From NCBI GenBank assembly GCA_963969495.1, contig OZ018321.1, positions 190,193,485-190,257,484 on the forward strand: a DNA stretch of 64,000 bases, given 5' to 3'. Shown in pieces: positions 33,942-43,639 of this stretch; positions within the stretch are counted from its first letter, which is position 1; every line of letters starts with the position of its first letter. The notes under the pieces were generated by a model. The model did no database searches. It was not told the origin of the DNA and saw only the letters and a program-made list of their open reading frames with translations. This stretch comes from Ceratothoa steindachneri (taxonomy: Eukaryota > Arthropoda > Malacostraca > Isopoda > Cymothoidae). Both the position numbers and the translations under genes were made by a program.

Positions 33942-35150
33942 CAGGGTGTCCTAAAATTTTAATTTATTTTTCAATCGTTTTCAGAACCCTTTAATAATGA
34001 ATACAGAAGAGTTGATTTTTGTTGTGATAGCTCGTAGCAGAAGAGCTAAATTTAATGAAGTACGAGAAAAGTTCCAAAGAAAGTTTAGAAAAACTGGACC
34101 TACTGACAACAAATTTAAAAGAATCGGATCCGTGTATGATGAGAAAGGAAGATGATGGAAAAAGATTGCCCCCAACAAAACTGAAAACAAATAGACAATT
34201 GTTTGAAAATGAACCAAAAACTTCGGTGGTGAGAAAGGCCAGTCAGAGACCTGATATGCACAAGACAACAGTACACAGAGTCTTGCGTTCAGCACTTATG
34301 AAAAAGTCTTATCACTTTCAATTACTGCACTTCCTTAATGAAGAAGATTATCCAAATCGAGCAGCAAGGTGCGCAGAATTTCTGGATCAAATTGAAAATG
34401 AAAACCTATTAGATAACATCTTATTCAGTGATGAAGCGACTTTCCACACATGTGATAAAGTTAATTAACACAATTGTTGTATCTGGGCAAATGAAAGACC
34501 AAGTGGTTTCATGGAATGGAAAAGAGACTCTCCAAAAGTTAACGTGTGGCTTGGAATAACCGAATTTAAAATTTATGGCCCATTATTTTTTCCTGAAGCA
34601 TCTGTGACAGACAACATCTACCTTGATATGCTCCAACAGTTTTAGATCCACCGTTTGTTAATGATAGCATTGTTGATAGTGTCCTGTTTCAACAAGATCG
34701 TACACATGGCATTATGCTCTAATTGTCCGAAATTACCTGAACAGCCGCTTTTCAAATCGATGGATTGAACATGGAAGAGCTAGAACTTGGCCTCCACGTT
34801 CTTCAGATTTAACTTTCCTGGATTTTTTGGCGTGGGGTTATATCAAAACAAAAGTGTATCAGCAAAAAATTAGTAATTTAACTGAACTTAAAGAACGCAA
34901 ACTTTCAGCAGTGCTGGACATAACTCCAGAAACGCTCCACAATGTTTGAAATTTGCAGAGATACGGACGGAGCACATGTTAAAATAATTTAAATAAAGTT
35001 TTTCTTTTCTTTTATTTTTGATGATTTTTTTCTTTTTGTGATCATAATTGAGCCTGAAAAATACACATCAATTTTTTTTTCTTTTTAATAGCCATTAGGA
35101 AGGGATTAAGAAGAGGATTAAAAGACAAATTAAAATTTTGGGACACCCTG
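33942..35150 (+). mobile_element. Tc1/mariner element 2 with TIRs
   Basis: Ends CAGGGTGTCCTAAAATTTTA and, inverted, CAGGGTGTCCCAAAATTTTA, with TA on both sides (33940-33941 and 35151-35152). The length is 1209 bases. Its ends share the CGGGTGTCCYAAAATT core with the surrounding MITE, so the two belong to one extended family. Confidence 0.88.
33996..34992 (+). pseudogene. Tc1/mariner transposase (DUF4817-type), element 2
   Basis: The start MNTEELIFVVIARSRRAKFN and FQRKFRKTGPTDNKFKRIGS are in one frame. SQRPDMHKTTVHRVLRSALM, YHFQLLHFLNEEDYPNRAA and NILFSDEATFH (first Asp) are in a second. Later come FQQDRTHG (second Asp) and WPPRSSDLTFLDFLAWGYI (third Asp). All three catalytic blocks are therefore recognisable, but at least two frameshifts and several stops separate them. 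Confidence 0.82.
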
Positions 35151-36700
35151 TACATGCAACAGTACAATTTTGTGCAGAGAACAATTTGAACATGATGAAC
35201 ATAAATCAACAAGAATTTGTCATAAAAGTTTTCAATTTCATCAAGAAAAACACACTTAATTTTGGGACACCCGGTACTTCAAACACCCTCTTCACACAAA
35301 CTTGCCAAACGCTTCGATCCAATATTTCCAAATCCCTCTCAGCCACTAACAACAGCATACACCAACATAACTAGACCCTCTTCCCCCCCCATCATCAATA
35401 TTATACTCCTTCCCCTCATTTTGATGTGTTCTTCTCTCAGTACTCCACCCACGTACATACATCAGATAGGTTATTCTGTTCCCTGAAAGCACGCCATACT
35501 TACAACATAAATACTTTTCACAACTTCTAACAGTTTACCACTCATATTTACGTTGCTTAGAACCTACCTTAATACTTCTCTATCTACACTATTACACCCT
35601 TTCTCCAGATCCATGTACACATCAACACATATTTACATCCCACCCCTTGTTTCTTCGGCTAACTGTCTCAGTGCAATACTTATTATTACACTCCCCACAC
35701 GTTCTAAACCCCTCTTGCTACCCTTCATCAAACCCATATTTATTCTTACACGCCAAATGAAGATTTTTCCATACATTTTACTTACAATACTTAACATATT
35801 CCCCTGTAGTTCTTGCATTCACCTTTCTCACATTCACCCTTATGCGACAGCACTACCACCACATAATTCCAGATCTTAGGCATTCTTCCATTTTCAAATG
35901 CCTTACAACACAACACCAGACCGATTCCATAACTCAATTACCATACACTTTTTAGCATCTCACCTAATCTATCATTTAATCCAGTCACTTTTTCATTTTT
36001 CAGAACTCTCACAGCACTATAAACCTCTGATCTCTCTTCATCACTCTAAAACAACCGGTTTTGCATCCACGTAACCATTTATATTCACATTCATTTCATC
36101 TTCCACACACACATTATACAATTCGTCAAAGTACTCTCTCCATCTACTTTTCACCTCCACATTACTCTTCTATTCCTATCCCTTATGCTCACACCCAAAT
36201 GCATTATTTGTGCTACTCACTATCACTTCCTTATATTTTATTTTTTACATTTTCTCTACTCCATCTTCACATTTATTTCCTCTCTCCTATTCTCGACTAT
36301 TCTCACGTGCCCCCTCCCCCTCTCTAATTCATTCAGCTTCCACTTTTGACTATCCATTCCTTTCCATTTTTCTCGCATCTTCTCATCCCTGCAACAATCA
36401 ATTTAACTTTACACAACACAACCATACTCGGATCTCTTCCAGGTTCGCATCCACTACATCTCATGGCCTATCCTTTCTTACTAGGAATTGATCAATCATA
36501 TTCTCACCTTTTAACACTCTCCTTTGCCAAACGCATGCGTATTTATACATCTCTTTGTGGTGAAAGAATGTGTTTATCACACCTAAACTTCTTTCAGCCC
36601 AAAGACCTACCATATTCTCTCCTATCGAACCAAAATCTCCCCTTATCTAATCACCATTACTCACTACTTCTTTGGCAACCATGCCCCAACTCCTAAAGGA

Positions 36701-37449
36701 AGGGTGAGGTAGTAGTAGTAGATATACCACTACAGCTAAGAGCAACTGGTCACCTCTCTCCAGTTCCCATTCACACACTCCCTTAAATCTCCTTTACTCC
36801 CCTCTTATTTCTCCTCTTATTTAACTTCGTCAATGTACATCTGGGGCTTGTGTATCCTTCCCGCTCCAATCTCTCACTTTACCCTTCGCCTGCAGGAGGA
36901 CTTGCGGCTATATATCTTCCACGCATTTTCACTTTCTCTAGCTTCACCACTTTATTTACAGATCTAACACAAACTTTCTACGTAATATGGCTTCGTTGCG
37001 CTTAAAATTCGAGGGGAAAATCAGCCATTCATATTTCTTTTAACCATCAGTCGATTTTTATTCTTGATCTTGACTCCATCAAGCACTCATCCAGAGTCAT
37101 ACCAGAATTTCTGCCTCACATCAACAACCGTACCCAACCATTGCATCTTGTCAGATCTTTACCCATACCACTTGGTAGCAAAAATCAAGAATGAAAATGA
37201 TTGCTAGTAAATTTCATTTCTTTTGAGGCAGGAAGGGCGCAATTTGATACCATGAAAAAACTAAGTGCTGTTAGGAGCATTGCCACTCAAAGGTATTGGA
37301 TGATGTTGCGGGGGGGGGGGGAGGGGCTGCGGTAAACAGTAAACGAAGAACGGTGAGAATAAGTCCCCGTATGGGGAATCGATCCTGTTATTTTTAATGC
37401 CATGGAAGGGTCGTTAGAAGGGTAGATACAAGGTGGACAGACAATTTCA
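36701..37449. other. Intron 5 spacer between two LINEs
   Basis: Contains a short GTA repeat (36709-36722) and a G-run near 37312. No gene was recognised. Confidence 0.4.
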
Positions 37450-37930
37450 AGATAGTCCGATTAGGAAAGTCTAATTGGACTCTCCTCTTTCTGTGAGTGA
37501 GTTAAGGGGTATATATGTATCTCATGAAGAGAGGTGCGAATGAGGTATAATGACTGAGTGTTATGTGGTGTAGTGGATATGCAAGAAGAATGAATGGAAA
37601 TAGATTTGCGAGGAGAATATATGAGAGTGATTGTCAGAGTGTGAGAAGGGTTAGAAAAACGTGTAAAAAGTTAGGTTGGTCAGATGAATGTATGTTTGAG
37701 AGAAAGCGCTAAGAGAAGAGCAATGGGTGATAATGTTTACGACAGGTGTGCACATATGGGATTTGCGAAGATGGGTGCTGGTGGCTTTTCCTGAGGGATG
37801 AACCCAGACTCAACGAGATGGTACCCTCCATTGCCCGCTGCAATTTAGGCGGGGCAAAAGAGGGTAGCTTTCGGGTTAATAGAGGTACGAGGAATCGGAA
37901 GAGGGTATTTTGAATTTTCACTGTCCTTCA
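37450..37930 (+). pseudogene. LINE 3' end fragment, plus strand
   Basis: Broken plus-strand frames read GYARRMNGNRFARRIYESD, then QSVRRVRKTCKKLGWSDEC, the kind of C-terminal text (GH..RM...R..RR.YES) that ends RTE-like reverse-transcriptase proteins. This is a 5'-truncated copy in the orientation opposite to the neighbouring LINE. Confidence 0.5.
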
Positions 37931-39983
37931 TGTGGACCTCTTACCTATAAACGTTTGAAGGTGAAGTTGAACAATTAATTCAATCAATAATTAGCGGAGT
38001 TATGTCAATTAAAGAATTATATTTGTCTATTAATTGCATTATGCCTCAAAACGGCGGGAATTCATGTAAGATATTTGCTCCAATCGACGAGAGCCGTTCA
38101 TTTCCCACGCACCATTGACTCACCTGCCGAGGTCCGCTGTTTTTCGATAGAACACGGATCGGTTCCTAATGGTAGGCTGTTTAGGGGTTAATACTGATAA
38201 AAGAGTAACACCACGTAATGAAGTAAGGAATTTTCGTCATTCGTCTCTCGCATCGTGGACGAGATCCCCCGATCTGGATTTTGAAATACACATAAAGATC
38301 AGAGTAACAATCGTTGGCCAGCCCGAAGGAACCAAGAACCGATCATCGTTGAGAGGGATCATAGAACCTTCTTGTGGTTTCGCGTCAGTACATGGATATG
38401 AGTACGGGGTACTAGTACTCCACGTTAGGGTATTTGTATATGGAGGGATGGGGGGAAGGTATGTTGTTTTGTGAAAGACGGGACGGAAAGGATAGTGGCG
38501 ATGTTATTGGCCGTGTGCCTGATGATGCGTGGGGAACTAATTACAATAGCGGGATGGGGGCAGGTTTCAGTGTATCGGTCAATGAGGGTCAGCTTGTGAT
38601 GCCGCTGAAGGTTTTGTATCCGCGTTAGGTGGGATCGAGCCCTATATCGAGTCTAGAGCTTCGCTTAGTTAAGAAAAAATATAAAATAATTCAAGTCGTT
38701 ACATCTTTAACCATGCGAGAAACCATTGTCATTTAGATATTCGATAATTTATGTATGCAAATGTATTGATCATCTTCCAATCATTCACAATTAGTACCAA
38801 TTCAGTCTTATAATAAAGCGAATTTAGGTTTCTTCCTAACCTAAATTAGTAACCTAAATCTCGTCTACGATGCCAGAGACGTTGGTCGAAAATTAGGATA
38901 AAGAAAACCTAACCTAACCTAACCTAACCCCCACCTTGGTGGATAATTTGTTGTCTTTTGCCTAATTTACTCGGTCAGTTTATAGATGGCTTCTCTTTAC
39001 TGTGCCATCTAAGAGATGCCTTATCTTTTACAAGATTAAATTACGGATTGCTTTTCCTTACTACTACTAACCATCGCTGAAATGGCTTATCATTACTTGT
39101 TCCCGGATTATCCAAAGATAACTCGTTTGAGACTTAAATGTTGATCAGTAATTCACGAGATATCTCGGGTATTTATCTAATTTTGCATTTCGTATTCTTC
39201 GGTCTTTCAACAAACGACTATTTTTCATTTTGATAATTGCATATCTTCTTTTAATCTGTAAAAATAATAAAAATACATTCATATGCCAAAATCATTTTTT
39301 CGGAAAAAAAATCAGGAATATAGGTTTAAATAAAAATATTAAATAGAAATAAAGAATTCGAAAATAGTCGCCAGATGTCGCCAGATGTCGCCAGAAAAAG
39401 GTTTTTAGTTAATTTACTGTTTGGACCATAAGACCCGGGCTCTACTGCATTTGTATACAATGGTAGAAACGATGCAATCTTCAAAGATATATTTCCTACC
39501 ACGTCAAGGGCCCGAGTTCGATCCCCAGCGAGAGAGAACGATACAAATTGCGGGGACTGTAAGGAGCTGTCGCCAATTGGGGGTTAAGCATGTCTGTTAT
39601 ATGTTTGCAGACAGTTACACTCACATACGTTGCCACACAAAAGCCACTTCTGGTTCTTGTTTCCATCTGGTCCTTCGCACACAAATCTTCCGCGCACGGA
39701 GCACGCAGAAGGGATTGTCATATCCACACTCCCCTAACGTGGAATTGGTAGTTTTCCCTTGAACTTTGAAGGTCCCACATGCTCAGTTTGTTCGCAACGC
39801 AGAGTACCCTCGCTCTTTCCCCCTCATCCCCCCCCCACGAATTTCTTCCTCTTTTTTCCTTTGGGCTTGCTATAAATTGTCATTATTATCTTTATGTAGA
39901 TTTCATTATCGGGTGTGGCCCCTTATTTGCAATTGAAAGAGACGGATGGTGCAATCGACCAATTAACCTTTATTTCTTCACAG
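37931..39983. other. Intron 5 end, no supported gene
   Basis: Open frames at 38169-38628 and 39421-39762 have no recognisable domain. The stretch includes the CCTAA run (listed) and three copies of GCCAGATGTC at about 39373-39402. Otherwise nothing. Confidence 0.45.
38908..38927. repeat. (CCTAA)4, arthropod telomere-type motif
   Basis: Four perfect CCTAA units followed by CCCCC. TTAGG is the telomere repeat of many arthropods. A run this short may also arise by chance or be a scar of telomerase or break repair. Confidence 0.7.
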
Positions 39984-40133
39984 ACAATGAGACCGATCCG
40001 AACACCGACCTTGGCTACTACGAGAGACCCAACCAGTCTTACTCCCCCTTAGGGAACATGAAAGGGGGGCGCAGTGTGAGGGTGGAAGGGACTACCCCCG
40101 CCAAACGCCTCTACCGTCACGCACCGATTAAAG
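39984..40133 (+). CDS. FRMD-like gene, exon: linker
   Basis: The acceptor is TATTTCTTCACAG and the donor is AAAG|GTACTT. The exon joins in phase with both neighbours and encodes NETDPNTDLGYYERPNQSY, SPLGNMKGGRSVRVEG and RLYRHAPIK. The text is polar and Tyr-rich, typical of a disordered cytoplasmic linker. It contains possible Ser/Tyr phosphorylation sites but no named motif. An upstream open frame of about 200 bases in the same register is intron read-through. The exon is separated from the previous one by 12.4 kb of nested transposons. Confidence 0.75.
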
Positions 40134-41763
40134 GTACTTATAAGCGAGTCGAGTTATTGTATGTATGAATGGTTTCTCCTGCGTCCACCATATTGCAAGA
40201 GGATTACATCCATCTCACATAAATTCCTCATATCTCTGTTCTTGTCCTGCCACACTGCATAAAGGATGAGAAGGTCTGATGTTCCAACGAAGTTATGGAA
40301 GGCGGAATAGAGTTGAAGTTGAAGAAATTAAAACATCTAATTCTAGGCCATTAAAGAGGAAGTGTGTGTAAGCATTGGTATATCAGAGACCCCCGTGAAA
40401 GCAAGTAGAGGAAATGCTAAAAGGCCTCATAAGGATAATCTAAGAGCGCGCCATAAGTGCGGCGGTTCTGCTGAAAGAGGAAAGGGGCAGCTTAAAGCTA
40501 GAACTACGTGTACTTGGGCAATCCACTGGTTTGGAGTCCAGTTTTTATACCATCTTTAAATTGCACCGATAGGGAAAATATTGGTTACGGGGCGGGGAGT
40601 ATAGAGAATACTGTAAACTAGTTTTAGATTCAATAAGAACCGGAGAGTTAAAGTTTAGATGCCCACAATAAGGAATCCTTTTAGTGAGCTGGTATTTTCA
40701 TCTAACGGATGAACATCCGTACATACAGCTCTACTAATCTAACGCCCTTTTGCGCGCTCACTTGACTATAACCGGCTCATGGTCTCCTTCTTCTGTGCTG
40801 ATTAATACATCTACTGAATAGTATCAACTTCCGAGTTGACCCCACTCTTTGGAACTTATCCTCCCTGCAGTCGATTGTTGGATATCCTGACGATTGTCGC
40901 AGTGGCCAGGTATATTGCTTAATCAATAATATATACGTCACTCAAACCAGATCACAACCCTCACAACGAAAATTAGAAGAGGGACAGACAGAAAGAAAGA
41001 AAATATCGATTAGGACACTAAAAAGAAGTAAAAAAGCGGGAAATTGATCCACCATAAAGCGGAAAAAGATTATCCTGGAACAAGCTTGTACATCTGAGCC
41101 AGAATTCAAATCAAGGAACCTTTTTCCACCTAGAGAGAAGGGCGAGTACACGTCGATGATATACACAACCTAAAATTCCTTCAAGGGGAAAACCATGAGA
41201 GCTTCTCCGTCAGAATGTTTAGGAGAGCTTTGTAAAGAAAATGGTGAAGACAGAAGTAAACATGTATGGAAGGTGAATAGCCCATCTTGTTTAATTGTAG
41301 TACTAGAACCTGGGATTACTGGTAACTCTCCTAAACTTGTGGATCTCCCTCCGTTCTGTAACGAAGTCTTAGCGGTGAAGGATAAGGGAAGTGATAACGT
41401 GGGGTAAATACCCTGGCAAGAATAGGTAGACAAAAAAAAAACCCGTGCAATGCTAAGATCCAAGGGTGGGGGCACACGTCTCTCCAAACCTGCCATATGC
41501 AGGCTCCTCAAAGCTGAGGACGATAAACTTAAATAGGATAAAAGGAGGAATTTCGATCCCAGGGTTAAGGCTGGCCCTGATCTCAGTAGGGTTAGAGAGC
41601 AAAGCAACATGCAATTATGCACTTCTTAGCAGTTCCCTTTCGCCCCCTTCTATTCTTTATTTTTTCCTCCTTTAAATGATCTATCAGAATTCAGGTCCTG
41701 TACAGTACCTTGCAAATTAACTTTACTGAGTTTTTTTTATCTTAATTTCTACTCGCACAACAG
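40134..41763. other. Intron 6, no supported gene
   Basis: Open frames at 41170-41675 on both strands lack known motifs. No inverted-repeat element or array was seen. Confidence 0.45.
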
Positions 41764-42305
41764 AAGACGACTTCTTGCAGCCACAGATGTACTGCGATTG
41801 CGATGACACCCGCCTCGACTATGAACGAGAAGATACTTCCTCTACAGACACCCTTGGGCCGCCTACGGAGCCTCTGGACGTGCCATTTATCTCGAAAGAG
41901 GGCGGTGAACTCCTTTTCAACCAACAAAAGCAACAACTGAAGCCTAATTTCTCTCAAAGCAAGCCTAGGGTTGAATCTCATAATATAGGTAGCAACAGTG
42001 GGGCGCTGGAAAATGACTTCTCGTCATCTTCCTTATTATTCTCCCCGAGTAGGCGGTTCCTTAATTTCAAGATGGATCCATATTCATTTTTCGTGTCCAG
42101 TCTATTCCGATTCAGCAGAGTTTTTCTCGTAACTTTCCTTCTCGTGATAACAGTCCTCATAGTTTTAACGGTGTGCGTCTTCGAGACGGAACTAAGTCAC
42201 CTGGAGACGCTAAGAAGCTCGCGAGAGATGGTGCTATTACGAATCCAGTATTATGAACCTATGAAAAGTTACATCATGACTAGTATTATAGGAAGTAAAA
42301 AATAG
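41764..42305 (+). CDS. FRMD-like gene, last exon: tail and transmembrane segment
   Basis: The acceptor is TCGCACAACAG. Two bases complete a Glu codon, then 179 residues run to a TAG at 42303-42305. The first half is acidic (DCDDTRLDYEREDTSSTD) and then Gln/Ser-rich. A single hydrophobic stretch, VFLVTFLLVITVLIVLTVCV, is encoded at 42120-42182. It is followed by ETELSHLETLRSSREM and a basic C-terminus, YMTSIIGSKK-like. FRMD3 and FRMD5 end with a comparable hydrophobic segment followed by about 40 residues. The Arg/Phe-rich flank RFSR before the helix and the short tail suggest a membrane-anchored C-terminus. Confidence 0.88.
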
Positions 42306-42390
42306 ATACCCTCAACTTTGTTATCAACCATAGAGTTTAATGCATTTTTATATTGTTTTGTTTTCTTATCAATTTCACAATAGAAAATAT

Positions 42391-42396
42391 AATAAA
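42391..42396 (+). promoter_or_regulatory. polyadenylation signal of the FRMD-like gene
   Basis: AATAAA lies 86 bases after the stop codon, within AATAAAAAATAAAC. It is the first canonical signal downstream of the last exon. A Tc1-type MITE starts 334 bases further on. Confidence 0.6.
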
Positions 42397-42729
42397 AAAT
42401 AAACATATTGGCTGTGTTCAACGATTTCCTTGGAGATTAGATAAATCCGAGAGGCACAAAATGCCTTTATGAATCGAAACGGGACAAGGTACTGGCCGTC
42501 TATGATGACAGGGGGTAGGTATTTTCTTAAAGCAGGAGGCAAAAAATGAGCAAAGGAAGAGGTTAAAGAGGAAAGGAGAAATACAAAAGGAAAAAAAGTG
42601 ATTGAGAAACCATATGAAATTTGCAATGCTGCCAAAGCTCAATAACAATACTGCAAAACAAAAAAAAACACATTTAACATGTAATATGCCACGAAGGAAT
42701 CCAGTGTGTCTAAATGCCGACTGGATATA

Positions 42730-43100
42730 CAGGGTTGGACAAAATAATGGAAACATTAACTAATGCACCCATTCACACCCAAAAAAAATTTTTAAAACCT
42801 GTTTAAAATGCCTGATAATGACGTTGAACACATATTTGTCTCCATAATTCACAGATCTTGCCATAATCATTTTTTTTTGTGTGTAAATTGGAGCAAAAAC
42901 TAGGGGATATATTCCCTCTAAAAAGCGTCTACGAAGGATCTAGAGCAGGTTTCACCCGAAACCAGTTAAATTCATATAGATGCAGTAAAAAACTGTATGA
43001 ATCGATTAGTCAGCGTATTGAATCTATTTATACTGCTAAGGAGGAGGGGAATCAAAGTCAGTAATTTAATTAATGTTTCCATTATTTTGTCCAACCCCTG
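42730..43100. mobile_element. Tc1-type MITE (internal deletion derivative)
   Basis: TA duplications are at 42728-42729 and 43101-43102. The ends CAGGGTTGGACAAAATAATG and (inverted) CAGGGGTTGGACAAAATAAT extend over about 30 bases, ending GAAACATTA. The 371-base element keeps a C-terminal transposase scrap (42879-43064: KLEQKLGDIFPLKSVYEG, then SISQRIESIYTAKEEG), so it derives from a full Tc1-like element by internal deletion. Confidence 0.9.
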
Positions 43101-43419
43101 TAGAACGAAGACTAAAGACAAAATGGTAAAGCGAGTATCAGAAATTTCACTTAATAAAATATGACCGGGAACAGGGATTTAATATCACGCAGTGATACGA
43201 AATCTACATGGAAAAATATGCTGAATGGTAAGCAAGTGTAGGATCAAGGACGAAATTGCGTTGCATAAATGAATATATAATTTATTGATTGAAGGAATGA
43301 AGTGGATAAATAATTCAATAATATGTAAGAGTCAATGTTCACTGTTTGGTAGAAAGAGAGAATAAGAGGGGAGGAAGTAATAAAGAGAGAGAAGGGGCAG
43401 GATAGTAAAGAACAAAATC
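43101..43419. other. Spacer, nothing recognised
   Basis: AT-rich, no supported gene. Confidence 0.4.
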
Positions 43420-43605
43420 AACAGAGCTAAGTCGCGTGTTCTCGATTATTTCAATAATTGTCGACAAAATAATTAATGAACGTATTATCAATTACCAAAC
43501 ATATCATCTCACCTTACGACGTTCAAAACTTTCAAAAACTCATTGAAAGGTAAAATGGCTACCACCCGAGCGACGAACTGAAGTAGTAACTTATAAACGT
43601 GACTA
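43420..43605 (+). repeat. Dispersed repeat R, copy 2
   Basis: Same family and orientation as 9590-9915. It shares AAGTCGCGTG, CCTTACGACGTTCAAAACTT, AAAAACTCATTGAAAGGTAA and GTAACTTATA, and lacks the central part of copy 1. Confidence 0.65.
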
Positions 43606-43639
43606 AAAAAAGAAAGAAGTAGCAGAAATGAAAGATACC

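Larger units (their letters stand above)
33820..35274. mobile_element. Palindromic MITE carrying a Tc1/mariner at its centre
   Basis: Outer TA duplications are at 33818-33819 and 35275-35276. The outer ends are CCGGGTGTCCCAAAATTGAG and its inverted counterpart CCGGGTGTCCCAAAATTAAG. Left arm 33820-33941 and right arm 35153-35274 are each 122 bases and are imperfect inverted copies along their full length. Joined at the TA they would form a 244-base hairpin with centre CATGTACATG. Element 2 (33942-35150) occupies that central TA. Confidence 0.8.
31890..36700 (-). pseudogene. RTE-like LINE, split by two Tc1/mariner elements
   Basis: On the minus strand, endonuclease-end text (NTFFHHKEMYKYACVWQRR, then ENMIDQFLV) reads from about 36.6 kb. 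It is followed near 35.8 kb by KNYRE-type reverse-transcriptase text, and near 35.6 kb by VYMDLEKGCNSVDRE, the motif A block usually written FMDLEKAYDRVDRE. The 3' end near 32.0-32.1 kb reads FVKGIFESRNQGVSED and EVDAIEYMIGVHG, the typical C-terminus of this group. Stops are frequent. Tc1/mariner insertions at 32188-33539 and 33820-35274 break it into three blocks. The clade name is uncertain. The strong CT bias of the plus strand here is explained by this element. Confidence 0.72.
2108..42396 (+). other. FRMD3/FRMD5-like FERM gene, 3' half (seven exons)
   Basis: This span is the visible part of a FERM-domain gene. Seven exons, each flanked by AG and GT, join in one frame with compatible phases (1, 0, 0, 2, 1, 1, 1) and give 496 residues counting the split first codon. 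The order is end of the FERM F2 lobe and F3 lobe (exons 1-4), FERM-adjacent region (exon 4), a Ser/Pro/Asp-rich linker (exons 5-7) and one membrane helix near the C-terminus. Proteins of the FRMD3/FRMD5 group share this layout, including the C-terminal hydrophobic segment, and link membranes to the cortical cytoskeleton. Drosophila CG5022 is the likely arthropod counterpart. The first exons, including the start codon and the F1 lobe, must lie upstream of base 1. The family assignment rests on remembered conserved blocks, not on a search. Confidence 0.85.

Noticed and set aside
41170..41675. 150-residue minus-strand frame and overlapping plus frames
   Set aside because: They lie inside intron 6, have Leu/Ser-rich composition and no domain, and are read on both strands at once.
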